Part shown: positions 1 to 8,109 of the stretch, in pieces
Layout of the letters: the number at the start of each line of letters is the position of its first letter
Numbering within the stretch: the stretch's first letter is position 1
NCBI RefSeq assembly: GCF_047302425.1
Contig: NZ_CP154855.1
Coordinates: 3,669,302-3,733,301, forward strand
Source of the DNA: Oceanitalea sp047302425
Lineage (GTDB): Bacteria > Actinomycetota > Actinomycetes > Actinomycetales > Actinomycetaceae
DNA: 64,000 bases
Reading direction: 5' to 3'
Made by a program: the position numbers and the translations under genes
Notes under the pieces: model-generated
Seen by the model: only the letters and a program-made list of their open reading frames with translations
Database searches by the model: none
What the model was told of the DNA's origin: nothing

Positions 1-762
1 ACCCGCACCTTCGGCTCCCGCGCGCGGACGACGACGGCGCTCGACGGCGTCTCCCTGTCCGTCACCGCCGGACGCAGCCTCGGCATCGTCGGTGAGTCCG
101 GGGCCGGCAAGACGACCCTCCTGCGGCTCCTCCTCGGCCTCGACCGCCCCGACACCGGTGCGGTGGAGTTCCGCGGCGAACCGCTGCGCACCCGGGACCG
201 CGCGCTCATGCGCCGCTTCCGCCGCGAGGTCCAGGTCGTCTTCCAGGACCCCCGCTCGTCCCTCGACCCGCGGATGCGGGTGCGGGACGTCGTCGCCGAG
301 CCGCTGCGCTCCCTGCGGGTGCCCGGGGACCACGGGGCGCGGGTGGCGGAGCTGCTCTCGGCCGTCGGGCTCGAGCCGGGGATGGCCGAGCGCTACCCGG
401 CCCAGTTCTCCGGCGGTCAGCGGCAGCGGATCGCGATCGCCCGGGCCCTGGCCCCGCGTCCGTCGGTGCTCATCGCCGACGAGCCGGTCAGCGCCCTGGA
501 CGTCACGGTGCGGCAGCAGATCATCGCGCTCCTCGACCGGCTCCGGGTGGAGCTGGGCATGTCGCTCGTCATGGTCAGCCACGACATGGCGATCGTCGGC
601 CACCTGTGCGAGGACGTCCTCATCATGCGGTCCGGGCGCCAGGTGGAGGCGGGGGTCACCCGCGAGGTGTTCCGCGAGCCTCGCGAGCCCTACACCCGCC
701 GGCTCCTCGACGCGGTCCCCCGCCTTCCCGCCCCTGAGCCACCGAGCGCGCAGCGGAGCTAG
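1..762 (+). CDS. ABC transporter ATP-binding protein (Dpp/Opp/Nik type), 5' truncated by window edge
   Basis: Frame 1 is open from the first base and encodes the last ~253 residues of an ABC ATPase. It carries Walker A (GESGAGKTT, bases about 91-117), a Q-loop (VFQDP), the signature FSGGQRQRIAIARAL and Walker B with the switch region (VLIADEPVSALDV), followed by an H-loop His in SHD. The FQDPRSSLDPRM stretch and the C-terminal PREPYTRRLLDAVP tail are typical of peptide/nickel importer ATPases of the DppF/OppF class, which energise import of oligopeptides or metals together with two permeases and a binding protein. Those partners would lie upstream, outside the window. The true start is not visible. 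The gene converges on the crt operon: its stop overlaps the last codon region of the dimer glycosylase by 4 bases, so no terminator space exists between them. Confidence 0.9.
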   Translation, partial: TRTFGSRARTTTALDGVSLSVTAGRSLGIVGESGAGKTTLLRLLLGLDRPDTGAVEFRGEPLRTRDRALMRRFRREVQVVFQDPRSSLDPRMRVRDVVAEPLRSLRVPGDHGARVAELLSAVGLEPGMAERYPAQFSGGQRQRIAIARALAPRPSVLIADEPVSALDVTVRQQIIALLDRLRVELGMSLVMVSHDMAIVGHLCEDVLIMRSGRQVEAGVTREVFREPREPYTRRLLDAVPRLPAPEPPSAQRS

Positions 763-1196
763 ACCTTCTCCCAGGGCTCGACGGGGCCGGGGACGGGGAC
801 GAAGAGGGGGTGGGTCTCGACGTCGGTGACGTCGCGCACGAGGGCGTAGCGGTCCGGGCTGCGGGCGGCGAGCTTGGCGAGCAGGTGGGCCCACTCGTAG
901 GCGACCTGGCCCTCGGTGACGGGCAGCGGCGCGACGGCGGCCAGTTCCACCGGCCGGTCGATGCGGCTGCGGTCGAAGCGGTAGCCGCGCTCGTCCGCCT
1001 CGCCCGCGAGGACGGCGAGGTAGGCCCCGACCGTGACGACCGGCTCGGCGGTCGCGCGGAAGCGGGCGAGCTGGCTGTGGTTGAGGTACCCCCTGGTCCG
1101 GCCCGCGAGGACGGCCTGCGCAAGCAGCGTCTCGCGCCAGCAGGCCACCAGACCCTGCCGGTCGAGGTAGCGCGGGTGCACCGACCAGACCCTCAT
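759..1196 (-). CDS. Pyrimidine dimer DNA glycosylase / endonuclease V-like protein
   Basis: A 145-residue protein beginning MRVWSVHPRYLDRQGLVACWRETLLAQ, a hallmark of the bacterial pyrimidine-dimer glycosylase family (Pyr_excise, related to T4 endonuclease V). In T4 EndoV, Arg22-Glu23 are essential; here Arg21-Glu22 (WRETLL) align with them, followed by a Gly-Tyr-x-Asn-His segment seen in the family. Members cut the glycosyl bond at UV-induced cyclobutane dimers and nick the abasic site. The ATG at 1196 overlaps the glycosyltransferase stop as ATGA, so the start is well supported and the gene is the last cistron of the carotenoid operon. A longer in-frame reading upstream is just the opposite frame of the glycosyltransferase. 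Family assignment is confident; the exact substrate range is inferred. Co-transcription with pigment genes suggests a shared sunlight-protection role. Confidence 0.85.
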   Translation of the reverse strand: MRVWSVHPRYLDRQGLVACWRETLLAQAVLAGRTRGYLNHSQLARFRATAEPVVTVGAYLAVLAGEADERGYRFDRSRIDRPVELAAVAPLPVTEGQVAYEWAHLLAKLAARSPDRYALVRDVTDVETHPLFVPVPGPVEPWEKV

Positions 1197-1930
1197 GCCC
1201 TTCCCTCCTTCGCCGGCAGCCCGAGCCGCACCGCCCAGCGCGTCCACGGCGGTGCCACCCGCCAGTTGACGGCCAGCGTGCGGAAGGCCCGGTGGAAGCG
1301 CCGCCGCAGCTGGGCCAGGCCCACGAGGCTGCGCGCGGAGACCCCGACGACGATCGAGCGGTCCAGCCGCACCCGACGGCGCGGACCCAGCGCGAAGGCG
1401 AGGTCGAGGTCGTCGTGGAGCTCGGCGTCGTCGTCGTGGACGGCGGCCCGCACGGCGACCCAGCTCGAGCGGCGCACCGCCATGCTCGAGCCCCACAGCG
1501 CGTGGTGGCCGAGCGCGAGGTAGCACAGCCCGTAGTAGGCGCCGAGGTAGACGGCGGAGACGAGCCGGCCCGTGCGCGGCAGCTCGTAGAAGCGCCCGAC
1601 GCCGGTGACGGCGTCGCGGCGGGGGTCGGCCATCGCGGCGACGACCCGCTCGAGCCAGTCGGGGGCGGGCAGGGAGTCGGCGTCGAGACGGGCGATGAGG
1701 TCCCCGCGCGCGGCGTCGTAGCCGGCGGCCGCGGCCATGGGGATCCCGCGCCGTGGCTCGGTGACGACGCGCGCCCCGTGCCGGCGGGCCACCTCCGCGG
1801 TCGCGTCGCGGGACCCGTTGTCGACGACGACGACCTCGAGCGGCGCCACGGTCTGCCGCGCCAGGGCGGACAGGCAGCGCTCGAGGGCCGGCGCGTCGTC
1901 GAGCGCCGGGATGACGACGCTCACGCTCAT
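1193..1930 (-). CDS. Family 2 glycosyltransferase, probable carotenoid glucosyltransferase (CrtX-like)
   Basis: A 245-residue GT-A fold enzyme: SVVIPALDDAPALERCLSAL at the N-terminus, VVVDNGSRDAT (nucleotide-binding Asp) and a DXD-like ARLDADS motif near residue 90, all typical of GT2. No strong membrane helix precedes the catalytic domain. It sits as the penultimate gene of the C50 carotenoid operon with ATGA overlaps on both sides, a position like that of crtX in the Micrococcus luteus sarcinaxanthin cluster, where CrtX adds glucose to the terminal hydroxyls of the C50 pigment. The ATG at 1930 was chosen because it overlaps the upstream stop as ATGA; an ATG three codons upstream (1939) is possible. 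Glycosylation of the C50 carotenoid is an inference from context; glycosylation of a lipid is an alternative. Confidence 0.8.
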   Translation of the reverse strand: MSVSVVIPALDDAPALERCLSALARQTVAPLEVVVVDNGSRDATAEVARRHGARVVTEPRRGIPMAAAAGYDAARGDLIARLDADSLPAPDWLERVVAAMADPRRDAVTGVGRFYELPRTGRLVSAVYLGAYYGLCYLALGHHALWGSSMAVRRSSWVAVRAAVHDDDAELHDDLDLAFALGPRRRVRLDRSIVVGVSARSLVGLAQLRRRFHRAFRTLAVNWRVAPPWTRWAVRLGLPAKEGRA

Positions 1931-2520
1931 CGTGCCCACCTCGCCACCAGCACCCCGGCGACGGCGGAACCGAGCGCGCCGGCGGTGAGGTCACCGATCG
2001 TGTCGCCGTAGTAGACGTAGACGGAGTCGTCGATGTACGTGTAGCCGGCCCACTCGGCCACCTCCCAGAGCACACCAAGCGCCACCCCGACGCACGCCGT
2101 CGTCAGCGCGACCCCGGCCCGGCCGGCCCGGGTGGCCGGGCCGGCGAGCAGCCCGGCGCGCAGCATGACGATCCCGAGCGCCGCCGCCACGAGCCCGTTG
2201 ACGAGCAGGTGGGCGGGCACGTCGACCCATGTCACCGTCGTGTACAGCCCCGCGGCGCTGGCCCAGCCGGCGGCGCTGAGGGCGGCCCCGAGCAGCGCCT
2301 GGAGGGTCGCGGGCAGGAAGAGCACCCGGGCGAGGGTGACCCCGCCGAGCACGAGCGCCGCCACGGCCACCGCCACCCAGTCCACCGCGAGCGCCGCCGG
2401 GACGGCGAGCACCGCGAGCGCCGCGACCGCCTGCGCCGCCACCCGTGCGGGGCGCGGCCCGGGGACGGTGAGGAGCACGCCGGCGGGCGTCGTGGGGCGG
2501 GGCTGGTCGACGTCGCCCAT
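1927..2520 (-). CDS. Predicted membrane protein in carotenoid operon (DUF2238/YjdF-like)
   Basis: A 197-residue integral membrane protein with about five hydrophobic segments. The C-terminal half contains HLLVNG, WEVAEWAGY and GDTIGDL, a pattern of conserved Trp/Glu/Asp residues resembling the DUF2238/YjdF family; no function is established for this group. The start ATG at 2520 shares one base with the crtEb stop (TGATG) and the stop overlaps the glycosyltransferase ATG, so it is translationally coupled inside the operon. The position between the C50 elongase and the glycosyltransferase suggests a role in membrane placement or modification of the pigment, but nothing in the sequence shows a catalytic motif. 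An in-frame extension upstream merely runs through the elongase in another frame and has no membrane character. Confidence 0.75.
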   Translation of the reverse strand: MGDVDQPRPTTPAGVLLTVPGPRPARVAAQAVAALAVLAVPAALAVDWVAVAVAALVLGGVTLARVLFLPATLQALLGAALSAAGWASAAGLYTTVTWVDVPAHLLVNGLVAAALGIVMLRAGLLAGPATRAGRAGVALTTACVGVALGVLWEVAEWAGYTYIDDSVYVYYGDTIGDLTAGALGSAVAGVLVARWAR

Positions 2521-3398
2521 CAGCGGGTCCAGGCGATGGCGATGAACAGCTGGGTGACGAGGAAGCCGGTGACGAGGTTGAACCAGATGAAGCGGCGCCA
2601 GCCGGCGTTGGCCTCCTCGCAGCGCTCGTCGGGCAGGGAGCGGAAGGGCGCGATCGACACGATGTACGGGACGACGAGCACCGCGGCGAGCGCCCCTGGC
2701 CACCCCGCCCACAGGACGACGACGCCGGCGGCCGCGTAGAGCGCGAGCGCCAGGCGGGTGGTGCGGGCCGCGCCCAGCCACGTGGCGATCGAGGAGATGC
2801 CGCCCTCGCGGTCGGCGGTGACGTCCTGCACCGCCCCGAAGGCGTGGGAGGCCATGCCCCAGAGGAAGAAGGCGACGAGCGCCGCGAGCGCCGCCCCCTC
2901 CAGCGACCCACCGGCGAGGACGAGCCCGAAGACCGCGGGGCTGACGAAGTGCGTGCTCGAGGTGAGCGAGTCGAGGAAGGGCCGCTCCTTGAACCGCAGG
3001 ACGGGCGCCGAGTAGGCGACGACGGCGAGCACGCTGACGGTGAGCACCGCCGTCGAGGCCGCCGAGCCGAGCAGGACGAGGGCGACGAGGAAGGGCAGGT
3101 TGCTCAGCACCGACGCCCAGATCGTCGTGCGGTGCCAGCGGCGGTCGAGGACGATCCCCTCGATGCCGCCCTTGCGTGCGTTGCGCAGGTCCGACTCGTA
3201 GTCGAAGACGTCGTTGATCCCGTACATGAGCAGGTTGTAGGGAATGAGGAAGTACAGCGTGCCGACGACGAGCGCGACGTCGACGCCGCCGCCCGCAAGG
3301 AGGTAGGCCGCCGCGAAGGGGTAGGCGGTGTTGATCCAGCTGACCGGCCGGGACGAGCCGAGGAGCTGGCGCACGGCGCTCGTGCCGGTGGTGCTCAT
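2520..3398 (-). CDS. crtEb: Lycopene elongase / C50 carotenoid prenyltransferase CrtEb (UbiA family)
   Basis: A 292-residue polytopic UbiA-type prenyltransferase. Both Asp-rich Mg-diphosphate sites are visible: NDVFDYESD followed by RNARKGG in the first cytoplasmic loop (about residues 64-80) and DVTADREGG in the second. CrtEb adds a C5 prenyl unit to each end of lycopene, giving the C50 flavuxanthin that the CrtYe/CrtYf cyclase converts onward. Placement directly after crtYf with an ATGA overlap reproduces the actinobacterial C50 cluster known from Corynebacterium glutamicum (crtB-crtI-crtYe-crtYf-crtEb). About nine membrane segments are expected and hydrophobic stretches agree. The other UbiA functions (ubiquinone, heme O or chlorophyll prenylation) are less likely in this setting. 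Confidence 0.9.
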   Translation of the reverse strand: MSTTGTSAVRQLLGSSRPVSWINTAYPFAAAYLLAGGGVDVALVVGTLYFLIPYNLLMYGINDVFDYESDLRNARKGGIEGIVLDRRWHRTTIWASVLSNLPFLVALVLLGSAASTAVLTVSVLAVVAYSAPVLRFKERPFLDSLTSSTHFVSPAVFGLVLAGGSLEGAALAALVAFFLWGMASHAFGAVQDVTADREGGISSIATWLGAARTTRLALALYAAAGVVVLWAGWPGALAAVLVVPYIVSIAPFRSLPDERCEEANAGWRRFIWFNLVTGFLVTQLFIAIAWTR

Positions 3399-3715
3399 GC
3401 CCGCTCCTCCTCGGTGCGGCGCGGGCGGAGCAGCTCCCACAGGGCCGGCAGGAGCAGCACCGAGGCCAGCGGCCAGGCGAGGTCCTCGACCGGCGCGAGG
3501 AGCAGCCGCACGCCGGTGAGCTGGGACTCGTCGTAGCGGAAGAGGTCCGCGGCGATCATGAGGCTGTCGAAGACGACCGTGAGCACGAGGAGCGCCCCGA
3601 GCGTCAGCGCCGTCGCCGCCCACCAGCGCCCGCCCAGGCGCCGCACCCGGGTGGCGACTGCGGCGGTGAGGAGGACGGGGAGCAGGAACAGCCCCGCGAG
3701 GAGGAGGTAGGTCAC
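3395..3715 (-). CDS. crtYf: C50 carotenoid cyclase subunit CrtYf
   Basis: A 106-residue membrane protein with three hydrophobic helices and the PVEDLAWPL motif near residue 77, the counterpart of the PxE(E/D) signature of heterodimeric lycopene cyclases. Together with CrtYe it forms the two-subunit ring-forming cyclase that acts on the C50 precursor. The GTG start at 3715 directly abuts the crtYe stop (TGA then GTG, no gap) and the stop overlaps crtEb as ATGA. Sequence alone does not tell whether the pair makes epsilon rings (decaprenoxanthin), gamma rings (sarcinaxanthin) or beta rings (C.p.450); the crtYe-crtYf order matches Corynebacterium. Confidence 0.9.
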   Translation of the reverse strand: MTYLLLAGLFLLPVLLTAAVATRVRRLGGRWWAATALTLGALLVLTVVFDSLMIAADLFRYDESQLTGVRLLLAPVEDLAWPLASVLLLPALWELLRPRRTEEERA

Positions 3716-4054
3716 TCAGCCCACCTCCGTCGTCGCCCGCCGCGCGCGCAGCGCCAGCAGGACGAGGCCGTGGAGCACGAGGGTGAGGTAGCAGAGGAAG
3801 GTGACGAAGACGAGCTCCTCGAGGGGCAGCTCGGGGGCGAGCATGACCCCGGTCATCGCCTCGCTCTCCCCGCGGTGGTAGAAGCCGGAGGCGATCGCGG
3901 CGACGTCCCACAGGAGGAAGAAGGCGACACCGATCGCGAGGGTGAGGGCGCCGCGGCGGGCGTCGGCCCACAGGACGAGGCGGAAGCGGTGGTCGAGCAG
4001 GGCCATGCAGCCGAGCGAGACGAGCAGCGCCGCGAGGTAGGCGAGAGCGGTCAC
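3716..4054 (-). CDS. crtYe: C50 carotenoid cyclase subunit CrtYe
   Basis: About 112 residues, three hydrophobic helices and the diagnostic PLEELVFVTF motif near the C-terminus, the hallmark of heterodimeric lycopene/C50 carotenoid cyclase subunits. It acts with CrtYf, encoded immediately downstream without a gap, in the cytoplasmic membrane. The GTG at 4054 overlaps the crtI stop as GTGA, the same arrangement used elsewhere in this operon, and gives the protein VTALAYLAALLVS; a second GTG at 4063 would add three residues (MGP) and overlap crtI by 13 bases, so the exact start is uncertain by three codons. Confidence 0.9.
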   Translation of the reverse strand: MTALAYLAALLVSLGCMALLDHRFRLVLWADARRGALTLAIGVAFFLLWDVAAIASGFYHRGESEAMTGVMLAPELPLEELVFVTFLCYLTLVLHGLVLLALRARRATTEVG

Positions 4055-5649
4055 GGGGCCCACAGTGCCATCTCGGCGCCCACCCGGTCACGGACGATCT
4101 CCGCGCTGATGAGGCACATGGGCAGGCCGATGCCGGGGATGGTGCTCGCGCCGGCGTAGTACAGGCCGCGCACCTTGCGGGAGGCGTTGCCGGGCCGGAA
4201 GAAGGCGCTCTGCCGCAGGGTGTGCGCCGGGCCGAGCATGCCGCCGCGCCACGCGCTGAGGTCGGCGGCGAAGTCACCGGGCCCCACGGTGCGGCGCACC
4301 CGGATCCGTTCGCGCAGCTCGGGGATGCCGGCCCACGCGGCGAGCTGGTCGATCGCGGCGTCGGCGACCTCCTCGACGGCACGGTCGCCGCCGCCGTCGC
4401 GGCCGCCGCGCCCGAGGGACGGGTCGGCGGGGACGGGCACGAGGATGAAGACGTTCTCCGCGTCCTGCGGCGCGACGCTCGGGTCGGTGCGCGAGGGGGT
4501 GCACACGTAGGCGGAGGCGGGCCGCGGCACCCGGCCCTCGCGGATGTCGCGGAAGTTGCGGTCCCAGTCCTCGGTGAAGAGCAGGGTGTGGTGGGGCAGC
4601 TGGGGCAGCCGGCCGTCCACGCCGAGGTAGACGAGCACCCCGCCGGGGCCCGGGTCGCGGCGCTCCCACCAGCGGGCGGGCCGCTCGCGCAGGGCGGGCG
4701 GGAGGAGCTCGGTCTCCACGTGGTGCAGGTCGGTCGCCGCGACGACGACGTCGGCACGCACCCGGTGCTCGGCGCCCGCAGCGTCGCGGTAGCGGACCCC
4801 CGTCGTACGCCACCGCGGGCCGCGCCGGCGACGGGTGGCGGACTCCGCGGTGACGGCGGTGACGGTTGCACCGGTGCGGACGGTGACGCCCTGGGCCCTG
4901 GCGAGGTCGGCGACGGCCTCGATGAGCCGGGCGAAGCCGCCCTGCGGGTACTGGACGCCGCCGGTGAGGTCGAGGGCGCTCATGAGGTGGTACATGCTCG
5001 GCGTCCGGTCGGGCGAGGAGCCGAGGAACACCGCGGGGTAGCCGAGAATCTGGCGCAGCCGGCGGTCGCGGAAGCGGGCGGCGACGTGCGCCTGGAGGGG
5101 GCGGCCGAGGAGCGGGAGCAGGCGGTGGGCCTGGCGCAGGACGTCGGGCACGGCGAGGTCCCGCCACGAGGTGAAGCTCGTGTAGAGGAAGTGGCGCAGT
5201 GCCATGTCGTAGGTCTCGCGGGCGGTGTCGAGGTACTCCTCGAGGCGCCGCCCTGCGCCGGGCTCGACCCTGTCGAAGGTGAGGACGTTCGCCGCGCGGT
5301 CCGGCAGGACGTCCAGCGGCTCGCTGTGCCCCTCGTAGAGCACCCGGTAGGCGGGGTCGAGGGTGACGAGGTCGAGCTGCTCGGCGCTGGAGCTGCCGAG
5401 CAGCCGGAAGAAGCGGTCGAAGACCTCGGGCATGAGGTACCACGACGGGCCGGTGTCGAAGCGGAAGCCCTCGGCGCTCCAGCTGCCCGCGCGCCCGCCC
5501 AGCTCCTCGCGCTGCTCGAGCAGCTCGACGCGGAAGCCGTCGCGGGCGAGCAGGGCGGCGGTCGCCAGGCCCGAGATCCCGCCGCCGATGACGACGGCGG
5601 AGGGCGCGTCGGGGCGAGCCGCCCCACCGGGTGCGGCATGTCGGCTCAT
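4051..5649 (-). CDS. crtI: Phytoene desaturase CrtI
   Basis: A 532-residue FAD-dependent desaturase. Residues about 18-50 form the dinucleotide-binding fold (VVIGGGISGLATAALLARDG, then LGGRAGSW), and the C-terminal signature GLYYAGASTIPGIGLPMCLISAE is that of CrtI-type phytoene desaturases. The enzyme performs four desaturations turning phytoene to lycopene at the membrane, the precursor used by CrtEb and CrtYe/Yf. Length is normal for the family (490-550). The ATG at 5649 overlaps the crtB stop as ATGA. A CrtN or CrtO identity is unlikely given the crtB partner and the C50 genes downstream. Confidence 0.95.
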   Translation of the reverse strand: MSRHAAPGGAARPDAPSAVVIGGGISGLATAALLARDGFRVELLEQREELGGRAGSWSAEGFRFDTGPSWYLMPEVFDRFFRLLGSSSAEQLDLVTLDPAYRVLYEGHSEPLDVLPDRAANVLTFDRVEPGAGRRLEEYLDTARETYDMALRHFLYTSFTSWRDLAVPDVLRQAHRLLPLLGRPLQAHVAARFRDRRLRQILGYPAVFLGSSPDRTPSMYHLMSALDLTGGVQYPQGGFARLIEAVADLARAQGVTVRTGATVTAVTAESATRRRRGPRWRTTGVRYRDAAGAEHRVRADVVVAATDLHHVETELLPPALRERPARWWERRDPGPGGVLVYLGVDGRLPQLPHHTLLFTEDWDRNFRDIREGRVPRPASAYVCTPSRTDPSVAPQDAENVFILVPVPADPSLGRGGRDGGGDRAVEEVADAAIDQLAAWAGIPELRERIRVRRTVGPGDFAADLSAWRGGMLGPAHTLRQSAFFRPGNASRKVRGLYYAGASTIPGIGLPMCLISAEIVRDRVGAEMALWAP

Positions 5650-6515
5650 CGACGTCCTCCTGTGATGGTCCCCCGGAGCACGATCCGGGCCTTGACCGGG
5701 TCGGGGACGCGCACGCGCTCCACCCGGATCCGCGCCGCCGGCGTCTGGCGCAGGCGCCGGGACAGCTCGCTGAACAGTCCGTGGGCCACGCGCACGGCGC
5801 GGCGGCTGCTCGAGGGCAGCTGGACGAGGGCCTGCTCGGCGGCGGCGAGGTCGGCGTCGATGTCGTCGAGCAGGACGTCACGGCGCTCGTCGCTGAAGGC
5901 CGCCGGGTCGAGCCCGGGGAAGTACGTGCGCCCGAGGGCGTCGTGGTCCTGCCCGAGGTCGCGGAGGAAGTTCACCTTCTGGAAGGCGGCGCCCAGGCGG
6001 CTTGCCCCGGGGGCGAGGCGCTCGTAGGTGGCGTCGTCGCCGTCGACGAAGACACGCAGGCACATGAGGCCGACGACCTCCGCGGAGCCGTGGACGTACT
6101 CGGCGAGGCTCGCGTCGTCGTGCTCGTCGACGGACAGGTCGGCACGCATCGAGGCGAAGAACGGGGTGACGAGCGCGGCGCCGATGCCGTACCGGCGGGC
6201 GGTCCGGGCGAAGGCGTGGACGACGAGGTTGGCGCTGCGCCCGCTGGCCATCGCCTGGGCGGTGTCCTCCTCGAGGGCGTCGAGCATGGCGCCGCGGTCG
6301 GCGGCGGACCAGGACTGGTCGGGGTCGTCGACGATCTCGTCGGCCACCCGCACGAGCGCGTAGATGTTCCGCACGTGCTCGCGGTCCCCCGGCGCGAGGA
6401 GGCGGCAGGCCCAGCCGAAGGACGTCGAGTAGGTGTCGATGACGACGGCGGCACTGCGGCTGGCGACGTCGTCGTACCGGGAGGCCGCCTCGGGCGGCCG
6501 GCGACGCAGGCTCAC
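5646..6515 (-). CDS. crtB: Phytoene synthase CrtB
   Basis: A 289-residue trans-prenyl head-to-head synthase. The first Asp-rich site reads ADEIVDD (about residue 52) and the second NFLRDLGQDHDALGRTYFP, both needed to bind the diphosphates of two geranylgeranyl diphosphates through Mg. It condenses GGPP made by the upstream crtE product into phytoene, feeding CrtI. The GTG start at 6515 overlaps the crtE stop as GTGA; upstream in-frame codons lie inside crtE and lose family similarity, so the shorter form was chosen. Squalene or dehydrosqualene synthases are related but the crtE-crtB-crtI order settles the assignment. Confidence 0.95.
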   Translation of the reverse strand: MSLRRRPPEAASRYDDVASRSAAVVIDTYSTSFGWACRLLAPGDREHVRNIYALVRVADEIVDDPDQSWSAADRGAMLDALEEDTAQAMASGRSANLVVHAFARTARRYGIGAALVTPFFASMRADLSVDEHDDASLAEYVHGSAEVVGLMCLRVFVDGDDATYERLAPGASRLGAAFQKVNFLRDLGQDHDALGRTYFPGLDPAAFSDERRDVLLDDIDADLAAAEQALVQLPSSSRRAVRVAHGLFSELSRRLRQTPAARIRVERVRVPDPVKARIVLRGTITGGRR

Positions 6516-7558
6516 GCGGCCCTCGACCCGCGCGAGACGGTGCGCGCCCACTCGTCCAGCAGCCGGGCCTCGGGCAGGTGCGCGACGGCCTCGCGGGCCT
6601 CGCGGTCGAGGTCCGCGGCGAGGCCCTCGACGTAGGCCCGCGCCCCGCACTCCTCGAGGAGGCCGCGCACGCGGGCGGCGTCCGCGTCCTCGACCACCCC
6701 GGAGGCGAGGTAGGGCTGGATGTGGGCCCAGGCCGGGGTCCTGCGGGCGTAGGCGATGAGGGGTGTGCACTTGCCCTCGCGCAGGTCCGAGACCGTGCTC
6801 TTGCCGGTGGCCGACTCCTCCCCGAACATGCCGTCGAGGTCGTCGCGCAGCTGGTAGCCGATGCCCAGGAGCCGGGCGAAGCGGGTGAGCGCGGACTCGT
6901 GCTCGGTGTCCGCCCCGCCGAGGACGGCGGCCAGCTGGAGGGGCAGCTCGAAGGAGTACACCGCCGTCTTCTGGTGCTCCATCGAGATGACCGAGGGGAT
7001 GTCCGCGGCGCCGTCGAGGCTGAGACGGACGTCGGTGAGCTCACCCGCGGCGCTCAGGTGCAGGGCCCGGTCGAGGAGGTCGAGCATCCGGGCGACCGTC
7101 TGCGGCGGCGCCCCGCACAGCGCGATGAGCCGGACCGCGCCGGCGAGGGCGAGGTCACCGGCGAGGATGGCCGCGCTCTGGCCGTAGTGGGTGGCCCGCT
7201 CGGCCTCGTGGCCGCCCTCGCGGGCGTCGGCGGCGAGAATGCCGACGACGTTGGGCCGGCCACGGCGGACGGTGTCGCCGTCGATGACGTCGTCGTGGAC
7301 GACGAGCGCGGTGTGGAGCAGCTCGAGGGCGGCTCCCACCTGGGCGGCGACGTCGGCCTGCCGCCCGCCGAGGGCGAGGTAGACGCTGTGGAAGAGCATG
7401 GGCCTCAGCCGCTTGCCGCCGGCGGAGGCGTCCTGGAGCGCGGACCACAGCTGCGCGTGCTCCGGGCCCGCGAGGTGGCGGGCGCCGTCGGCGAAGTAGT
7501 CGGCGAGCGCGGCGTCGACGGGCGCGGTGTCGACCGTCTCGCGCGGTGGCGCGCTCAT
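6512..7558 (-). CDS. crtE: Geranylgeranyl diphosphate synthase CrtE (polyprenyl synthetase)
   Basis: A 348-residue polyprenyl synthetase with both aspartate-rich motifs: DDVID within VVHDDVIDGD (about residue 92) and DDLDG within YQLRDDLDGMFGE (about residue 235), plus the GGKRLRP substrate-binding segment near residue 52. It elongates IPP and DMAPP to GGPP, the C20 donor for phytoene and probably also the signal sensed by the divergent MarR regulator (as shown for CrtR in C. glutamicum). The ATG at 7558 overlaps the idi stop as ATGA. The product chain length is inferred from the pathway; an FPP or longer-chain product cannot be excluded by eye. Confidence 0.93.
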   Translation of the reverse strand: MSAPPRETVDTAPVDAALADYFADGARHLAGPEHAQLWSALQDASAGGKRLRPMLFHSVYLALGGRQADVAAQVGAALELLHTALVVHDDVIDGDTVRRGRPNVVGILAADAREGGHEAERATHYGQSAAILAGDLALAGAVRLIALCGAPPQTVARMLDLLDRALHLSAAGELTDVRLSLDGAADIPSVISMEHQKTAVYSFELPLQLAAVLGGADTEHESALTRFARLLGIGYQLRDDLDGMFGEESATGKSTVSDLREGKCTPLIAYARRTPAWAHIQPYLASGVVEDADAARVRGLLEECGARAYVEGLAADLDREAREAVAHLPEARLLDEWARTVSRGSRAA

Positions 7559-8109
7559 CCCGAGGCGCTCTCGGGCAGGTGGCCGGCGGCCACGAGACGC
7601 TCGACCTGCGCGACCATCCACGGGCTCAGGGCCCACGGCGCGAGCCTGACCGTCTGCACGGCCGCGGCCGGGTCGACCCAGTGGAGCTCGGCGACCTCCT
7701 CGGGGTTGGGCTGCGGCTCGCCGGTGGTCCGCGCGACGAAGACGGGGCAGATCTCGTTCTCGACGACGCCGGAGGCGTCGACGGCGCGGTACCGGAAGTC
7801 GGGGACGGCGGGACGCACGTCGCTCACCTCGAGGCCGAGCTCGTGGCGGGCGTGGCGCACGATCGCGTCCGTCAGCTCCTCCCCCGGCCGCGGGTGCCCG
7901 CAGAAGGAGTTGGTCCACACCCCGGGCCAGGTCTTCTTGCTCAGCGCCCGGCGGGTGAGCAGGAGCCTGCCCTCCGCGTCGGTGAGGTAGCAGGAGAAGG
8001 CGAGGTGCAGGGGCGTCTCCGCGGTGTGGACGGTCGGCCGCGGGGCTGTGCCGATGGCGGTGCCGTCCTCCGCGAGCAGCGTCACGAGGTCCTCGGTCGT
8101 GGCGGTCAT
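7555..8109 (-). CDS. idi: Isopentenyl-diphosphate delta-isomerase (type I, Nudix fold)
   Basis: A 184-residue type I IPP isomerase. The catalytic Cys lies in TNSFCGHPRPGE (about residue 69) and the catalytic Glu in VENEICPVF (about residue 119); a Nudix-like helix follows the Cys. It interconverts IPP and DMAPP in the cytoplasm with Mg/Mn, balancing the C5 pool. In this operon DMAPP is needed both by CrtE and twice per pigment molecule by CrtEb, which explains its co-transcription. The ATG at 8109 overlaps the upstream gene as ATGA, and the stop overlaps crtE as ATGA. Confidence 0.93.
   Translation of the reverse strand: MTATTEDLVTLLAEDGTAIGTAPRPTVHTAETPLHLAFSCYLTDAEGRLLLTRRALSKKTWPGVWTNSFCGHPRPGEELTDAIVRHARHELGLEVSDVRPAVPDFRYRAVDASGVVENEICPVFVARTTGEPQPNPEEVAELHWVDPAAAVQTVRLAPWALSPWMVAQVERLVAAGHLPESASG

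Noticed and set aside
2520..4871. A fused long reading frame from crtI through crtYe/crtYf into crtEb
   Set aside because: It reads the wrong frame over crtI, crtYe and crtYf and becomes meaningful only at the crtEb start (3398).
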